Counted from the first letter of the stretch, positions 16,789-26,342 are shown. The stretch is DNA of 64,000 bases from Silicimonas sp. (GCA_013002465.1 JABDJO010000099.1:34182-98181); one strand, 5' to 3'. Program-made: numbers and translations. The notes: a model not told the origin generated them from the letters alone.

Positions 16789-17852
16789 GGCAGAACCACG
16801 ATGTTGCCGGTGTGGGTCTTTTCGATGAAGGCCGTTTGGGCGGTGTGCAGGTCTTTCAGGGGATATGTGGCTGCAAGGGCAGGGCTGAGGTCGCCGCTTT
16901 CGATCAGGCCGATCAGTTCGGGCATCACGGACAGGTCGATCACGGTCGATCCGGTGAATGTCAGGTCGTTCAGGTAGAATGTGCGCAGATCGAAATCGAC
17001 GATTGGCCCTGCGATTGCGCCTGAACAGGTATAGCGGCCGCCGCGTTCCAGGATGTCGATCAGGTTAGGCCAATAGGGGCCGCCGACCACATCGGCGACA
17101 ACGGTGATACGCTCATCGCCCAGGGCGGCGCGCAGGTCGTCCGGCGCGCGTGGCAGGATGCGGTCCGGGCCAAGGCGCGCGACATCCTCGTGTTTGGGTT
17201 CCGATGCCATTGCAATGACGCGCGCGCCCCTGATCCTGGCAAGCTGCACGAGCGCTCCGCCGACCCCGCCCGACGCGCCGGGAACCAAAACCGAATCGTG
17301 CGCGCCGACCCCGGCCCGCGTCAGCATGCCAAGGGCGGTGGAATAGGAACAGGAAAAGGTCGCAAGTTCGGCGTCCGTAAAATCTGATCGGACGGTCAGC
17401 GCGTTCCGCTCGGGCAAGGTGGTGTACTGGGCAAAGCCGCCATCACGCTCGGACCCGAAGTATCCGGTCTTGTTCTTGTCGTTCGGATCCTGCGCATCGC
17501 GCAGCCAGTTGTCGGTAATCACCCGTTCGCCGATGCGGCCCGGATCGACGCCTTTCCCGACCGCCACGATACGGCCGCAGGCATCGGCACCCTGGATGCG
17601 CGGAAAGGCGATCGGCGCGCCGCCCCAACTTGGGTCGTCCTGACCCTCGACCGTGTCGAATGCGTCGCCGGTGGTGCGATCCGTCACTGCCTTTGAATAC
17701 CAGCCCGAGCGCGTGTTCACGTCGGTGTTGTTCAACCCGCAGGCGCCCACTTTGACAAGCACCTCTCCGGTGCCTGGTTCGGGGCGCGGCCAATCGGTAT
17801 GAAAGACCATTTGATCAAGGCCACCGTGGCCCATTGTGACCATGGCGTTCAT
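16785..17852 (-). CDS. zinc-type alcohol dehydrogenase/quinone oxidoreductase family protein
   Basis: A 355-residue medium-chain dehydrogenase/reductase. An N-terminal GroES-like domain (VLVKVGACGLNNTDVNTRSGW) is followed by a Rossmann domain with VLVPGASGGVGGALVQLA near residue 190. The canonical structural zinc cysteine cluster is missing, so it is nearer the quinone oxidoreductase branch, which reduces double bonds or quinones with NADPH. The start is uncertain: ATG at 17852 (MNAMVTMGHGG) is chosen; a TTG at 17870 in the same frame is the alternative. Translationally coupled to the DUF1801 gene downstream. Confidence 0.88.
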   Translation of the reverse strand: MNAMVTMGHGGLDQMVFHTDWPRPEPGTGEVLVKVGACGLNNTDVNTRSGWYSKAVTDRTTGDAFDTVEGQDDPSWGGAPIAFPRIQGADACGRIVAVGKGVDPGRIGERVITDNWLRDAQDPNDKNKTGYFGSERDGGFAQYTTLPERNALTVRSDFTDAELATFSCSYSTALGMLTRAGVGAHDSVLVPGASGGVGGALVQLARIRGARVIAMASEPKHEDVARLGPDRILPRAPDDLRAALGDERITVVADVVGGPYWPNLIDILERGGRYTCSGAIAGPIVDFDLRTFYLNDLTFTGSTVIDLSVMPELIGLIESGDLSPALAATYPLKDLHTAQTAFIEKTHTGNIVVLP

Positions 17853-17938
17853 GTTGTCGGGAAGGGTCAATTGTGCGTCACTTTTTCGAGTTGAAACCTG
17901 GCGGGGGCTTTTGCCCTCAGGGCGGTACTCTTGCGGAT

Positions 17939-18862
17939 CTATAACAGCGTGTCCACCAGCCGCATGAGGTCCTGCATGTTGGCGTTGTGATCGCGCGGCG
18001 CCGGCACCGGTTGAAAGGTTTGCCGGGTATAGGGGTTTGTTTTGTTGAAGCTTTTGAACAGGGCATCAAGTTCGGGTTCCAACGCAGCGATTACGGCAAT
18101 GCGGTCGGCATCGGCGACCACAAAGGGCGGGCAATCGGCGAAAAGCTGGCCTGCGCGCTGAAGAAGGGCGCGTTGATGCGCGGGCGACATGCCGATCACC
18201 TTGGCGTGGCGCATCAGGTCCGCGACCACGCCGGGAACGCTGGCATTCAGCCGTGCCGGTGGCCCGGGCGGCATGTGACCCTGACCAAGCAGCGCCCGCA
18301 ACCGGGCCAGCGGAGGACCGTTTTCATAGACCTCAAGGCAGATCGCGCTCTTGCCGAACACCTCGGCCCAGGTGGTGACATGGGTGGGAAAGTCGAACTC
18401 GGGCGTCAGCGAATAGGGGTCTTTGAGGAACCGGCGGATCGGGGCATGAAATCCGTTTCCCGGCTGTTTGATCTTTTGATTATAGCACGAGATCAGGAAG
18501 TTGTCGGGGCGACGCAGGAAAGTCACGACACGCGTATTCACGCCAAGCCGGTCTTTCAGGCGCGACAATGCCTCGGGCGGGCAGGCGAAAAATTCTTCGC
18601 TGGACAACAGCACGCGGTCGCCCCGGAACCGGTCCAGGGCATAAAGAAGCTCGTCGGTTTCGGTGTCGATGTCGGGTTTGTCGGCGCCGGGGATCGCGCG
18701 GTTCTTCAGTGCGAAGGCCAGGCGATGCTGGGCGGGGTGGTGCCAATTGGTCTTTGGGTAAAGCAGCCCCTCTTTGCGAAGTGCGGGGGCCGCGCGGGCA
18801 AACGCGGTCTGAATCGCGGTGGTGCCGGTCTTGTGCGGCCCGATGTGGATCGTGAGTTCCAT
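17939..18862 (-). CDS. sulfotransferase-like P-loop protein
   Basis: A 307-residue protein beginning MELTIHIGPHKTGTTAIQ, in which GPHKTGTT is the phosphosulfate-binding loop of sulfotransferases (PAPS 5'-phosphosulfate site). A second motif, VVTFLRRPDNFLISCYNQ at about residues 120-137, matches the 3'-phosphate-binding segment (RxPxxxxxSxY). Sequences of this type are often called hypothetical or sulfotransferase family and probably modify a sugar or lipid. It stands alone and is divergent from the hemerythrin gene. The frame is open far upstream, but similarity begins at 18862. Confidence 0.75.
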   Translation of the reverse strand: MELTIHIGPHKTGTTAIQTAFARAAPALRKEGLLYPKTNWHHPAQHRLAFALKNRAIPGADKPDIDTETDELLYALDRFRGDRVLLSSEEFFACPPEALSRLKDRLGVNTRVVTFLRRPDNFLISCYNQKIKQPGNGFHAPIRRFLKDPYSLTPEFDFPTHVTTWAEVFGKSAICLEVYENGPPLARLRALLGQGHMPPGPPARLNASVPGVVADLMRHAKVIGMSPAHQRALLQRAGQLFADCPPFVVADADRIAVIAALEPELDALFKSFNKTNPYTRQTFQPVPAPRDHNANMQDLMRLVDTLL

Positions 18863-18922
18863 CTTCGCCCATGAGGAATTACCCTTTCGTTGCTTGTGAG
18901 CAAAGGCGTTAACATTTCGATA

Positions 18923-19492
18923 ATGCACGACACCGACCTTGAGACCCGCACCGGCCTGCCCGAGGCATTGCGCGTTCTGTTGCAGGATTACCCGCGCGAG
19001 GCCTGGGAGGCCGATCCGGCGTTTTCCGCCCTGATCCGGTTCTGGCTTGACCGGCATCTGATGTTTCGCAAGTTGCTGACAACGCTGAAGCGCGAAGCGG
19101 AAAGCGCATTGGATGGCGCGATCGAAGACCGGGTTCACGGCGCGCATCTGTCGCGCTATGGGCGCATGCTTTTGCAGGAGCTGCACGGCCATCACACCAT
19201 CGAGGACCAGCACTATTTTCCGCAGATCAAGGTGCTGGATGACCGCGTGGGGCAGGGGTTCGACATTCTGGACGCCGATCACCACGCCATCGACGGCCAT
19301 CTTCAGGGGTTTGCCGACGAGGCCAACGGCGTTCTTGGGGCCATCGGTGCCGGCGATGCCCACAGGGACGCCGTGGCGCGGTTTCGCGTTGGCGTGATCC
19401 GGCTGGAGGGGTTTCTTGACCGGCATCTGTCGGACGAGGAGGATCTGGTGGTGCCGATCCTGCTGAAATATGCGCCCTCGGGCCTGATCTGA
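18923..19492 (+). CDS. hemerythrin HHE-domain protein
   Basis: A 189-residue four-helix protein with hemerythrin-like di-iron ligands spread over the helices: RHLMFRKLL, ELHGHHTIEDQHYFPQ, DADHHAIDGHL and FLDRHLSDEEDLVVP. Such proteins bind O2, NO or iron and are often linked to stress response or iron storage. The ATG at 18923 is chosen; a TTG at 18890 is possible. The next genes on the same strand are a small peptide and an EcfG-type sigma factor, so a link with the general stress response is plausible but unproven. Confidence 0.85.
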   Translation: MHDTDLETRTGLPEALRVLLQDYPREAWEADPAFSALIRFWLDRHLMFRKLLTTLKREAESALDGAIEDRVHGAHLSRYGRMLLQELHGHHTIEDQHYFPQIKVLDDRVGQGFDILDADHHAIDGHLQGFADEANGVLGAIGAGDAHRDAVARFRVGVIRLEGFLDRHLSDEEDLVVPILLKYAPSGLI

Positions 19493-19677
19493 GGGAACGG
19501 ATTCGGTCAGGGCAGGTCCGCGCCCGTCAAGATCAAAGCGCTTTTTTCAATTTCGGGACCTGCGCACGCGGACGTCATGGGTCGTCCATTTCTTTATGTG
19601 ACTAATCGTTGGCTTGCGGGTGCAGATAGTGTGCCGCTTTTTAAGTGTGGTGCAAACCGTTGAGCGAAACGAAGTCA

Positions 19678-19839
19678 ATGCAAGAATGCCCCCTGCGGAT
19701 CCATGTCGAATACTCCCGCAATTGCCGAAATAAGTCGCTGAGTGTTTCGTTGCTTGACCGCGCTATGGCCCTGTTGAGCGAACTTCAGGCGGCCGAAGAC
19801 TGGCCGACGTCACACCCGGCAGGGCAGGAGCAGGACTGA
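19678..19839 (+). CDS. possible small peptide in the NepR position before the EcfG gene
   Basis: A 53-residue frame (MQECPLRIHVEYSRNC..., alternative GTG start at 19645) whose TGA stop overlaps the sigma factor ATG (TGATG). In alphaproteobacteria this position, directly before ecfG, is usually held by the anti-sigma factor NepR. The segment SLLDRAMALLSELQAAED vaguely recalls the second NepR helix (PDRxxxLLxxL), but the first NepR helix is not recognisable. It may be a diverged anti-sigma factor, a leader peptide, or no gene at all. Between 19493 and 19677 I see nothing else. Confidence 0.35.
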   Translation: MQECPLRIHVEYSRNCRNKSLSVSLLDRAMALLSELQAAEDWPTSHPAGQEQD

Positions 19840-20396
19840 TGCCTGCCCCCGACCCGCGCGAGGACATTGTTGAACACCTGCCAGCCCTATGGGCCTTTGC
19901 GGTGTCGCTTACGCGCAATGCGACCCTGGCCGATGACATGGTACAGGACACGGCCGAAAAGGCCTGGGCGAATTTCGATCAGTTCAAGCCCGACACGAAA
20001 CTGCGGGCCTGGCTGTTCACCATCCTGCGCAATCATTTTTATTCCCACATCCGCAAGGCGGGGCGCGAGGTGGAAGACATCGACGGCGCCCATGCCGCGC
20101 GTCTGGTGACGAAACCGGCTCATGACGGGTGGCTTCGCCTGAACGAGGTGATGGCGGCCACCGACAAGCTGTCGGCCGAACAGCGCGAGGCACTGTTGCT
20201 GGTCGGTGCCTTGGGGTTCACCTATGAAGAGGCGGCCCGGATCTGCGGCATCACGCTTGGGACGCTGAAAAGCCGGATGAACCGTGGCCGCACGGCGCTC
20301 TGTGACATGCTGGAGGTCGAAAATGGCGACGACATGGAATTGACGGATCCCGAAATCGCCGCCGTTCTGTCGTCGCACATCAATGGCGCTGCCTGA
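19839..20396 (+). CDS. EcfG-type ECF sigma factor (general stress response)
   Basis: A 185-residue extracytoplasmic-function sigma factor. Region 2 covers about residues 12-75 (LADDMVQDTAEKAWANFDQF, then RAWLFTILRNHFYSHIRKAGRE) and region 4 about 100-155 (LSAEQREALLLVGALGFTYE, then AARICGITLGTLKSRMNRGR). The sequence QREALLLVGALGFTYEEAA is typical of the EcfG (ECF15) group, which drives the alphaproteobacterial general stress response and is released from NepR by PhyR. PhyR is not in the window. The TGATG overlap with the small upstream frame suggests coupling. Confidence 0.88.
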   Translation: MPAPDPREDIVEHLPALWAFAVSLTRNATLADDMVQDTAEKAWANFDQFKPDTKLRAWLFTILRNHFYSHIRKAGREVEDIDGAHAARLVTKPAHDGWLRLNEVMAATDKLSAEQREALLLVGALGFTYEEAARICGITLGTLKSRMNRGRTALCDMLEVENGDDMELTDPEIAAVLSSHINGAA

Positions 20397-20402
20397 TCCC
20401 CG

Positions 20403-21806
20403 TCAAATATCGACGATTTTTCCGGGGTTCATGATGTTGTCAGGGTCGATGGCCTGTTTGATCGCCGCCATGACTTCGGCGCCTGCGCCAACCTCTTTGA
20501 CCAGGGACGACATCTTGCCCTGACCCACGCCATGTTCTCCGGTGATCGTGCCATCAAGCTCAAGCGCCAGGTCGCTTAGCCAGGAAATGAAGGTATCGCA
20601 GCGGGCACGGTCGTCGGCGTTGGAATTGTCCAGAAAAATAGTGTTGTGGAAATTGCCGTCGCCCACGTGACCGACGATGGGTGACAAAAGCCCAAGTTCG
20701 TCGGATTTCGCCTTTGAGCGGGTGACTGCTTCGGCGAGGTTCGAGATCGGCACACAAACGTCGGTCGCAATCGCATCCATTCCCGGGCGCGAGGCACAAA
20801 GCGCCCAATAGGCATCGTGCCGGGCCTGCCAGAGCCGGGTGCGGTCTTCGGGCCTGTCGGTCCACTCGAAACCGAAACCGCCGCTGTCCTCGGCGATTTC
20901 GCCAAAGGCCTGGGCCTGCTCGGCAACGCTGCCGGTTGAGCCGTGAAACTCAAGCAGCAGCAACGGGTTGGCGGGCAGATCAAGCTTGGAATAGGCGTTG
21001 ATCGCCTCGACACAATAGGCGTCCAGAAGCTCGATCCGGGCGACAGGAATGCCCATCTGGATCGTCATGATGACCGCATTGCAGGCCGCTTCGATCGAAG
21101 GAAAGGCACAGCGCGCCGAGGACATCGCTTCGGGGATGCCGTGCAGCTTCAGCGTCAGTTCGGTGATGATCCCAAGGGTGCCTTCCGATCCGATCATCAA
21201 CCGTGTCAGGTCATAGCCCGCACTTGATTTTCGCGCACGCCGACCGGTGCGAATGACCTCGCCCGAGGGCAACACGGCCTCAAGGCTGAGGACATTGTCG
21301 CGCATCGTACCATAGCGCACCGCATTCGTGCCCGACGCCCGGGTTGCCGCCATGCCGCCAAGGGACGCATCGGCGCCGGGGTCGATAGGAAAGAACAGGC
21401 CGGTGTCGCGCAGATGTTCGTTCAGCGCCATGCGCGTGATGCCGGGCTGGATCACCACGTCAAGATCCTCGGCATGAACCGCCAGTACCTTGTCCATGTG
21501 CGTCACGTCGACTGAAAGGCCACCCGCGGGCGCGTTGACATGGCCTTCAAGCGAAGTTCCGGTGCCAAAGGGGATCAAGGGCACCTTGTGCGCCGCCGCC
21601 ACACGCACGATTTCGGCCACGTCTTCGGTCGAATCCGCGAAGATCACCGCGTCGGGGGGCTGGTTTTCGATCCAGGTTGTGGTGTGTCCGTGCTGCTGAC
21701 GGATCGCGGCACCGGTGCTCAGGCGTTCGCCGAACCGCTGTTTCAGCACACCGATTGCGGTTTCGATGCCGCTTTCGTTCCGGGGCAGTGGGGGTGTGAG
21801 AAGCAT
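20403..21806 (-). CDS. FAD-linked D-lactate/glycolate dehydrogenase (VAO family)
   Basis: A 467-residue flavoprotein of the GlcD/D-lactate dehydrogenase (cytochrome) family, which oxidises a 2-hydroxy acid and passes electrons to cytochrome c or quinone. The FAD-binding PP-loop (VPLIPFGTGTSLEGHV, then GGLSVDVTHMDKVL) is at about residues 75-105, and the C-terminal domain has the GHVGDGNFH and GEHGVGQGK motifs with active-site histidines. The start at 21806 (MLLTPPLPRNESG) is chosen because the upstream extension is not family-like. It converges with the sigma factor gene, six bases apart. Confidence 0.93.
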   Translation of the reverse strand: MLLTPPLPRNESGIETAIGVLKQRFGERLSTGAAIRQQHGHTTTWIENQPPDAVIFADSTEDVAEIVRVAAAHKVPLIPFGTGTSLEGHVNAPAGGLSVDVTHMDKVLAVHAEDLDVVIQPGITRMALNEHLRDTGLFFPIDPGADASLGGMAATRASGTNAVRYGTMRDNVLSLEAVLPSGEVIRTGRRARKSSAGYDLTRLMIGSEGTLGIITELTLKLHGIPEAMSSARCAFPSIEAACNAVIMTIQMGIPVARIELLDAYCVEAINAYSKLDLPANPLLLLEFHGSTGSVAEQAQAFGEIAEDSGGFGFEWTDRPEDRTRLWQARHDAYWALCASRPGMDAIATDVCVPISNLAEAVTRSKAKSDELGLLSPIVGHVGDGNFHNTIFLDNSNADDRARCDTFISWLSDLALELDGTITGEHGVGQGKMSSLVKEVGAGAEVMAAIKQAIDPDNIMNPGKIVDI

Positions 21807-21963
21807 AAGCGCAAAGATGCAGCCACATCCTGGCGCACGCAATCGAAATGTTGTCGAAAATCCTCAACAAAATTTCCCGCTTGGTCATTGTTTCGCCACT
21901 TTTCACCGGGAAAACTGTCTTTCGTGGCCCATCTGCCGGGCACGTCGACCCAGGGGGATACTG

Positions 21964-22149
21964 ATGATGAGCATTCTGCCCGCCATCCCTGTGCTGTTGC
22001 TAGTTCTTGTGGCCATCTGGTTTATCTGGCCTGTCGTTGTTGACCCGGTCAGCCGATTGCTGGCGCGCCGCGGGTTAAGCAACGAATGCGACCGGGTGGC
22101 CGAACACCTGTTTGACGCCTGGAACGACCTGCCCACCGATCGCGGGTAA
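21964..22149 (+). CDS. small single-span membrane protein, unknown function
   Basis: A 61-residue protein with one strong membrane helix (PAIPVLLLVLVAIWFIWPVVV) and a charged tail ending DAWNDLPTDRG. A purine-rich stretch (AGGGGG) lies upstream of the ATGATG. It has no recognisable family. Position before clpP is not informative; no homologous neighbour is known to me. Confidence 0.5.
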   Translation: MMSILPAIPVLLLVLVAIWFIWPVVVDPVSRLLARRGLSNECDRVAEHLFDAWNDLPTDRG

Positions 22150-22270
22150 CGCCCGGTCAATTCGACGCTTGTTGTTGCCGCGTGCCCTTGCAGCCCCTTT
22201 GCACCGCCACTAAGACTCTGGAAAGATCCTAAGCGTAAGAACGCGAGTGAAAAAGGCAGGCACGGCACAG

Positions 22271-22900
22271 ATGAACGACCCCATAGAGACTTATATGAAC
22301 CTTGTTCCCATGGTGGTTGAACAAACCAGCCGTGGCGAACGCGCTTATGACATCTTCTCGCGTCTTCTGAAGGAGCGGATCGTTTTCGTGAACGGGCCTG
22401 TCCATGACGGGATGAGCCAACTGATCGTGGCGCAGCTTTTGCACCTTGAGGCGGAAAACCCGTCGAAGGAAATCTCGATGTACATCAACAGCCCCGGCGG
22501 CGTGGTGACAGCGGGTCTGTCGATCTATGACACCATGCAATACATCAGCCCCAAGATCGCGACCTTGGTTGTCGGTCAGGCGGCCTCGATGGGGTCGCTT
22601 TTGCTTGCTGCGGGTGAAAAGGGGATGCGCCTTTCCCTGCCCAATTCCTCGATCATGGTTCACCAGCCCTCGGGCGGGTATCAGGGGCAGGCGACCGACA
22701 TCATGATACATGCCCGCCACACCGAACGGCTGAAGCGGCAGTTGAACGAAATCTATGTGAAACACACCGGGCAAAGCCTGAAAAAGGTTGAAGAAGCGCT
22801 TGAGCGCGACAACTTCATGACACCGGAAGAAGCCAAGGACTGGGGTCTTATCGACGAAATCGTATCGACCCGTGCGAAACCTGAAAGCGACGATGAATAG
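22271..22900 (+). CDS. clpP: ATP-dependent Clp protease proteolytic subunit
   Basis: A 209-residue serine protease that forms the two-ring 14-mer chamber working with ClpX (and ClpA). The catalytic triad is Ser106 (GQAASMGS), His131 (MVHQPSGG) and Asp180 ([13 protein letters not shown]). The start [15 protein letters not shown] is the usual one in this group; an in-frame GTG at 22247 is less likely. clpX follows after 114 bases, the common order. Confidence 0.98.
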   Translation: MNDPIETYMNLVPMVVEQTSRGERAYDIFSRLLKERIVFVNGPVHDGMSQLIVAQLLHLEAENPSKEISMYINSPGGVVTAGLSIYDTMQYISPKIATLVVGQAASMGSLLLAAGEKGMRLSLPNSSIMVHQPSGGYQGQATDIMIHARHTERLKRQLNEIYVKHTGQSLKKVEEALERDNFMTPEEAKDWGLIDEIVSTRAKPESDDE

Positions 22901-23014
22901 CCGCGTTGGTCCAGCCATGAATTTGGCGTTGTACCCCCTGACGCTCTCGCCTAGGGTTCGAAGAATGATATTCCGGCCGACAGAGCAGGGCGGGAAAGCC
23001 AAAAAGGTTACGTG

Positions 23015-24274
23015 ATGGCGAACAACTCTGGCGATAGTAAAAACACGCTTTATTGCTCGTTTTGCGGCAAAAGTCAGCACGAAGTCAGAAAGCTGATTGC
23101 GGGTCCGACCGTTTTCATCTGCGATGAATGCGTCGAACTTTGCATGGATATCATCCGGGAAGAGACGAAGTCGGCGGGACTGAAATCGTCTGATGGCGTG
23201 CCCAGCCCGAAAGAGATTTGCGAGGTTCTGGATGACTATGTGATCGGTCAGGCCCATGCCAAGCGGGTGCTTTCGGTCGCTGTCCACAACCATTACAAAC
23301 GTCTGAACCATGCCGGGAAATCCGACATCGAACTGGCGAAATCCAACATCCTGCTGATCGGTCCCACGGGCTGCGGCAAGACGCTGTTGGCCCAGACCCT
23401 GGCGCGCATTCTTGATGTGCCCTTCACCATGGCCGACGCCACGACGCTGACCGAAGCCGGGTATGTCGGCGAGGATGTCGAGAACATCATCCTGAAGCTT
23501 CTTCAGGCCAGTGAATACAACGTCGAACGTGCACAGCGCGGCATCGTCTATATCGACGAGGTCGACAAGATCACGCGCAAATCCGACAACCCCTCGATCA
23601 CCCGCGATGTTTCGGGCGAGGGTGTGCAGCAGGCGCTGCTGAAGATCATGGAAGGCACGGTCGCCAGCGTTCCACCGCAAGGCGGGCGCAAGCATCCTCA
23701 GCAAGAGTTCCTGCAGGTCGATACCACCAACATCCTGTTCATCTGCGGCGGTGCTTTCGCGGGGCTTGAAAAGATCATCGCACAGCGCGGCAAGGGGTCG
23801 GCCATCGGTTTTGGCGCCGATGTGAAGGACAATGATGACCGCGGTGTCGGCGAAGTGTTCCAGGAACTTGAACCCGAGGATTTGCTGAAATTCGGTCTGA
23901 TCCCTGAATTCGTCGGCCGTCTGCCGGTCATCGCCACCTTGCAGGATCTGGACGAAGACGCCCTTGTCACCATCCTGACCGAACCGAAGAACGCCCTGGT
24001 CAAACAGTATCAGCGTCTTTTTGAACTGGAAGACACCCAGTTGAGCTTTACCGAGGATGCGCTGAAGGCCATCGCCCTGAAGGCCATCGAACGCAAAACC
24101 GGTGCCCGTGGCCTGAGGTCGATCATGGAGAATATCCTTCTGGACACCATGTTTGATCTGCCGGGACTGGACAGTGTCGAAGAGGTCGTGGTGAACGAGG
24201 AATCGGTCAATGCCGAGGCCAATCCGCTGATGATCCATTCCGACAGCAAGAAGGAACCGGCAAGCGCGGGGTAA
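23015..24274 (+). CDS. clpX: ATP-dependent Clp protease ATP-binding subunit ClpX
   Basis: A 419-residue AAA+ unfoldase that recognises, unfolds and feeds proteins into ClpP. The N-terminal zinc domain has Cys14, Cys17, Cys36 and Cys39; Walker A is GPTGCGKT (116-123), Walker B is VYIDEVDK, and the pore loop GYVGEDVE and sensor motifs follow. The start ATG at 23015 directly follows a GTG at 23012; a short AAGG ribosome site precedes. Full length, unremarkable. Confidence 0.98.
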   Translation: MANNSGDSKNTLYCSFCGKSQHEVRKLIAGPTVFICDECVELCMDIIREETKSAGLKSSDGVPSPKEICEVLDDYVIGQAHAKRVLSVAVHNHYKRLNHAGKSDIELAKSNILLIGPTGCGKTLLAQTLARILDVPFTMADATTLTEAGYVGEDVENIILKLLQASEYNVERAQRGIVYIDEVDKITRKSDNPSITRDVSGEGVQQALLKIMEGTVASVPPQGGRKHPQQEFLQVDTTNILFICGGAFAGLEKIIAQRGKGSAIGFGADVKDNDDRGVGEVFQELEPEDLLKFGLIPEFVGRLPVIATLQDLDEDALVTILTEPKNALVKQYQRLFELEDTQLSFTEDALKAIALKAIERKTGARGLRSIMENILLDTMFDLPGLDSVEEVVVNEESVNAEANPLMIHSDSKKEPASAG

Positions 24275-24440
24275 CTCGGTTGCCGGTATCGCGACTTGGC
24301 GCCTGCCCTGACTCTGGAGACGGGCAATCCCACCATCAAGCGGCTGGTCGCAGGCGTAAACCATCCGGTGACGTCGCGGGCTCTGGATCTTTGGTTCGGC
24401 ATGCGGCATACCCCGAACAAGCAGTTTCAAAGGGTCTGAT

Positions 24441-24821
24441 ATGGGCATTCTGAACACCCTTCTTCGCGCGGTCACCTGGTGGAACAGCCAGACCTGGGGC
24501 ACGCAGTTTTACACATGGCGCAAGGGCGAAAAGGTTGGCGAAGACAACCAGGGCAATGTGTTTTACACGTCAAGCGAAGGAAAACGTTGGGTTATTTTCA
24601 ATGGCGAGGCGGAAGCTTCGCGCGTTGATCCCGACTGGCACGGCTGGCTGCATTACACTTATGACGAACCGCCGACCAAGTCGCCCCTAGAGCACAAGTC
24701 ATGGGAAAAGCCGCATCAGGAAAACCTGACCGGCACGCCCGCGGCCTATGCCCCGGCCGGATCCATTCGAAAAGCGGCCCCGGCGGATCGCACCGATTAT
24801 GAGGCCTGGGTGCCGGAGTAA
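24441..24821 (+). CDS. NDUFA12-like accessory subunit of NADH:ubiquinone oxidoreductase
   Basis: A 126-residue protein of the B17.2/NDUFA12 family, an accessory subunit on the surface of respiratory complex I that is kept in alphaproteobacteria. Signature: [17 protein letters not shown] at the N-terminus, then [18 protein letters not shown] and [13 protein letters not shown]. Five bases separate it from the MlaD-like gene, a conserved alphaproteobacterial arrangement. Confidence 0.94.
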   Translation: MGILNTLLRAVTWWNSQTWGTQFYTWRKGEKVGEDNQGNVFYTSSEGKRWVIFNGEAEASRVDPDWHGWLHYTYDEPPTKSPLEHKSWEKPHQENLTGTPAAYAPAGSIRKAAPADRTDYEAWVPE

Positions 24822-24826
24822 CCCAA

Positions 24827-25279
24827 ATGTCTGAAAACGTGACAGAAATCGCAACCGGTGCTGGCGTTCTTGCCATTGCGGCCGGGTTTCTTTTTTACCT
24901 CAGCCAGGTCGGCGGTTTCGGTCTGGCGCAATCGGGCATGGACACTTATTCGGCGTCGTTCCGCTCGGCCGAAGGGGTCGGCGTGGGCACCGATGTCCGC
25001 CTGGCCGGCGTCAAGGTCGGGTCGGTTCTGGACATGAAGCTTGACCCGCAAACCTTTCGTGCCAATACGGTTTTCAGCGTTCAAGGTGACGTCGCTTTGC
25101 CTGATGACACCGCTGTCGTGATCGCCTCTGAAGGTCTTCTGGGTGGCAGCTTTATGGAGATTCTGCCGGGCGGATCGGTCTTCAATCTGGAACCGGGAAG
25201 CGAAATCGAAGACACCCAAAGCTCGGTTTCGGTCGTGCAGTTGTTGCTGAAGTTCGTCTCTGGGGGCGAAGACACATGA
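24827..25279 (+). CDS. MlaD-like lipid-binding protein (MCE domain)
   Basis: A 150-residue inner-membrane-anchored protein with one N-terminal helix (AGVLAIAAGFLFYLSQVGGF) and one MCE domain (SFRSAEGVGVGTDVRLAGVKVG, then IASEGLLGGSFMEILPG). MlaD proteins form a hexameric ring that carries phospholipids between the two membranes to keep the outer membrane asymmetric. The other mla genes are not in the window. Its stop overlaps the DUF2155 gene start by four bases (ATGA). Confidence 0.93.
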   Translation: MSENVTEIATGAGVLAIAAGFLFYLSQVGGFGLAQSGMDTYSASFRSAEGVGVGTDVRLAGVKVGSVLDMKLDPQTFRANTVFSVQGDVALPDDTAVVIASEGLLGGSFMEILPGGSVFNLEPGSEIEDTQSSVSVVQLLLKFVSGGEDT

Positions 25280-25695
25280 GACCGCTCGTCCTGGCGCTTG
25301 CCCTTCTGGCCCTGCCAGCCTGGGCGCAGGACACCGTTGTTTCGCCCATCGACGGCGCCATCGCCGTCATCCCTGATGTGCGCGCCGACGAGGTCAAGTC
25401 AAAGACCGCCGATGGAGTTGTTCTAAAGGGTTTGGACAAGGTTTCGGGCGATGTCACCGACCTTACCCTGGGCCTTGGCGAAACCGCCAAAGTGGGGCGG
25501 ATCGAGGTCACCCTTGGTGAATGCCGCTATCCCGAAGACAACCCCACGGGCGAGGGATACGCCTGGCTGACCATCCGCGATCCGGGCCGGGAGACAGTGC
25601 TGTTCGATGGCTGGATGGTGGCTTCAAGCCCGGCGCTGAACGCGCTGGATCACCCGCGTTACGACGTTTGGGTCATGCGCTGCACGACCGCCTGA
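25276..25695 (+). CDS. DUF2155 family exported protein
   Basis: A 139-residue protein with signal peptide (MRPLVLALALLALPAWAQ). DUF2155 motifs are KVGRIEVTLGECRYP and LFDGWMVASSPALNALDHPRYDVWVMRC, with two cysteines that could form a disulfide. Function is unknown; it is often next to NDUFA12 and mlaD in alphaproteobacteria. Its last 37 bases overlap the end of the converging aat gene. Confidence 0.9.
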   Translation: MRPLVLALALLALPAWAQDTVVSPIDGAIAVIPDVRADEVKSKTADGVVLKGLDKVSGDVTDLTLGLGETAKVGRIEVTLGECRYPEDNPTGEGYAWLTIRDPGRETVLFDGWMVASSPALNALDHPRYDVWVMRCTTA

Positions 25696-26303
25696 GGGTC
25701 GGTTTCCAAGGGGCATCCGTGAATGTTGGCCGGTAACTCAAGCGCTTCCACAAGGCGTCTGTGATAGGCCGCACGTGATATTTCGACAGCGCCCAGGCTG
25801 ACAAGATGCGGCGTGATGAACTGCGTGTCGAACAGCGCAAACCCGGTGCGCCGAAGGTGATCCACCGCCCAGGCAAGGGCCATTTTTGACCCGTCGGTCT
25901 GAGTGGAAAACATGCTTTCCCCAAAGAACGCACCACCCAGGGCCAGCCCGTACATTCCGCCAATCAGCCGGTTTTCTTCCCAGATTCCAAAGGCATGGTC
26001 GTATCCCATGCGGAAGAGATCATCCATCAACGACCGGATGGTTTCGTTGATCCAGGTTTCGTCCCGGTCCGCGCATCCTTCGATGATGTCATCAAAGGCG
26101 GTGTTCAAGGTGGCATGGAAGGCACCGCTTTTCATCCGGCGCGCCAGCGACCGAGACATGTGAAACCCGTCCAGTGGCAACACCCCGCGCCGACGCGGAT
26201 CCACCCAATGAACCTTGGGGTCGTCGCGGCTGGCGGCCATGGGAAAAACGCCCGAGGCATAGGCCCCAAGCAAAAGTTCAGGAGAGAGTGTCCGGTCGCT
26301 CAT
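25659..26303 (-). CDS. aat: leucyl/phenylalanyl-tRNA--protein transferase
   Basis: A 214-residue enzyme of the N-degron pathway: it adds Leu or Phe to proteins with N-terminal Arg or Lys, marking them for ClpAP. Family motifs LLGAYASGVFPMA, VHWVDPRRRGVLPLDGFH, HAFGIWEENRLIGGMYGLAL and AFFGESMFS are complete. The 3' end overlaps the converging DUF2155 gene by 37 bases, so no terminator fits between them. Confidence 0.96.
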   Translation of the reverse strand: MSDRTLSPELLLGAYASGVFPMAASRDDPKVHWVDPRRRGVLPLDGFHMSRSLARRMKSGAFHATLNTAFDDIIEGCADRDETWINETIRSLMDDLFRMGYDHAFGIWEENRLIGGMYGLALGGAFFGESMFSTQTDGSKMALAWAVDHLRRTGFALFDTQFITPHLVSLGAVEISRAAYHRRLVEALELPANIHGCPLETDPQAVVQRMTQTS

Positions 26304-26342
26304 TGGTGCAGGTTATAGATATTGGGCCAGGGCCGATAGCCG

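Noticed and set aside
22229..24502. A 757-codon open frame on the minus strand across clpP and clpX
   Set aside because: It is the mirror of the conserved clpP/clpX codons in high-GC DNA; the translation is rich in His, Arg and Gln without a family match.
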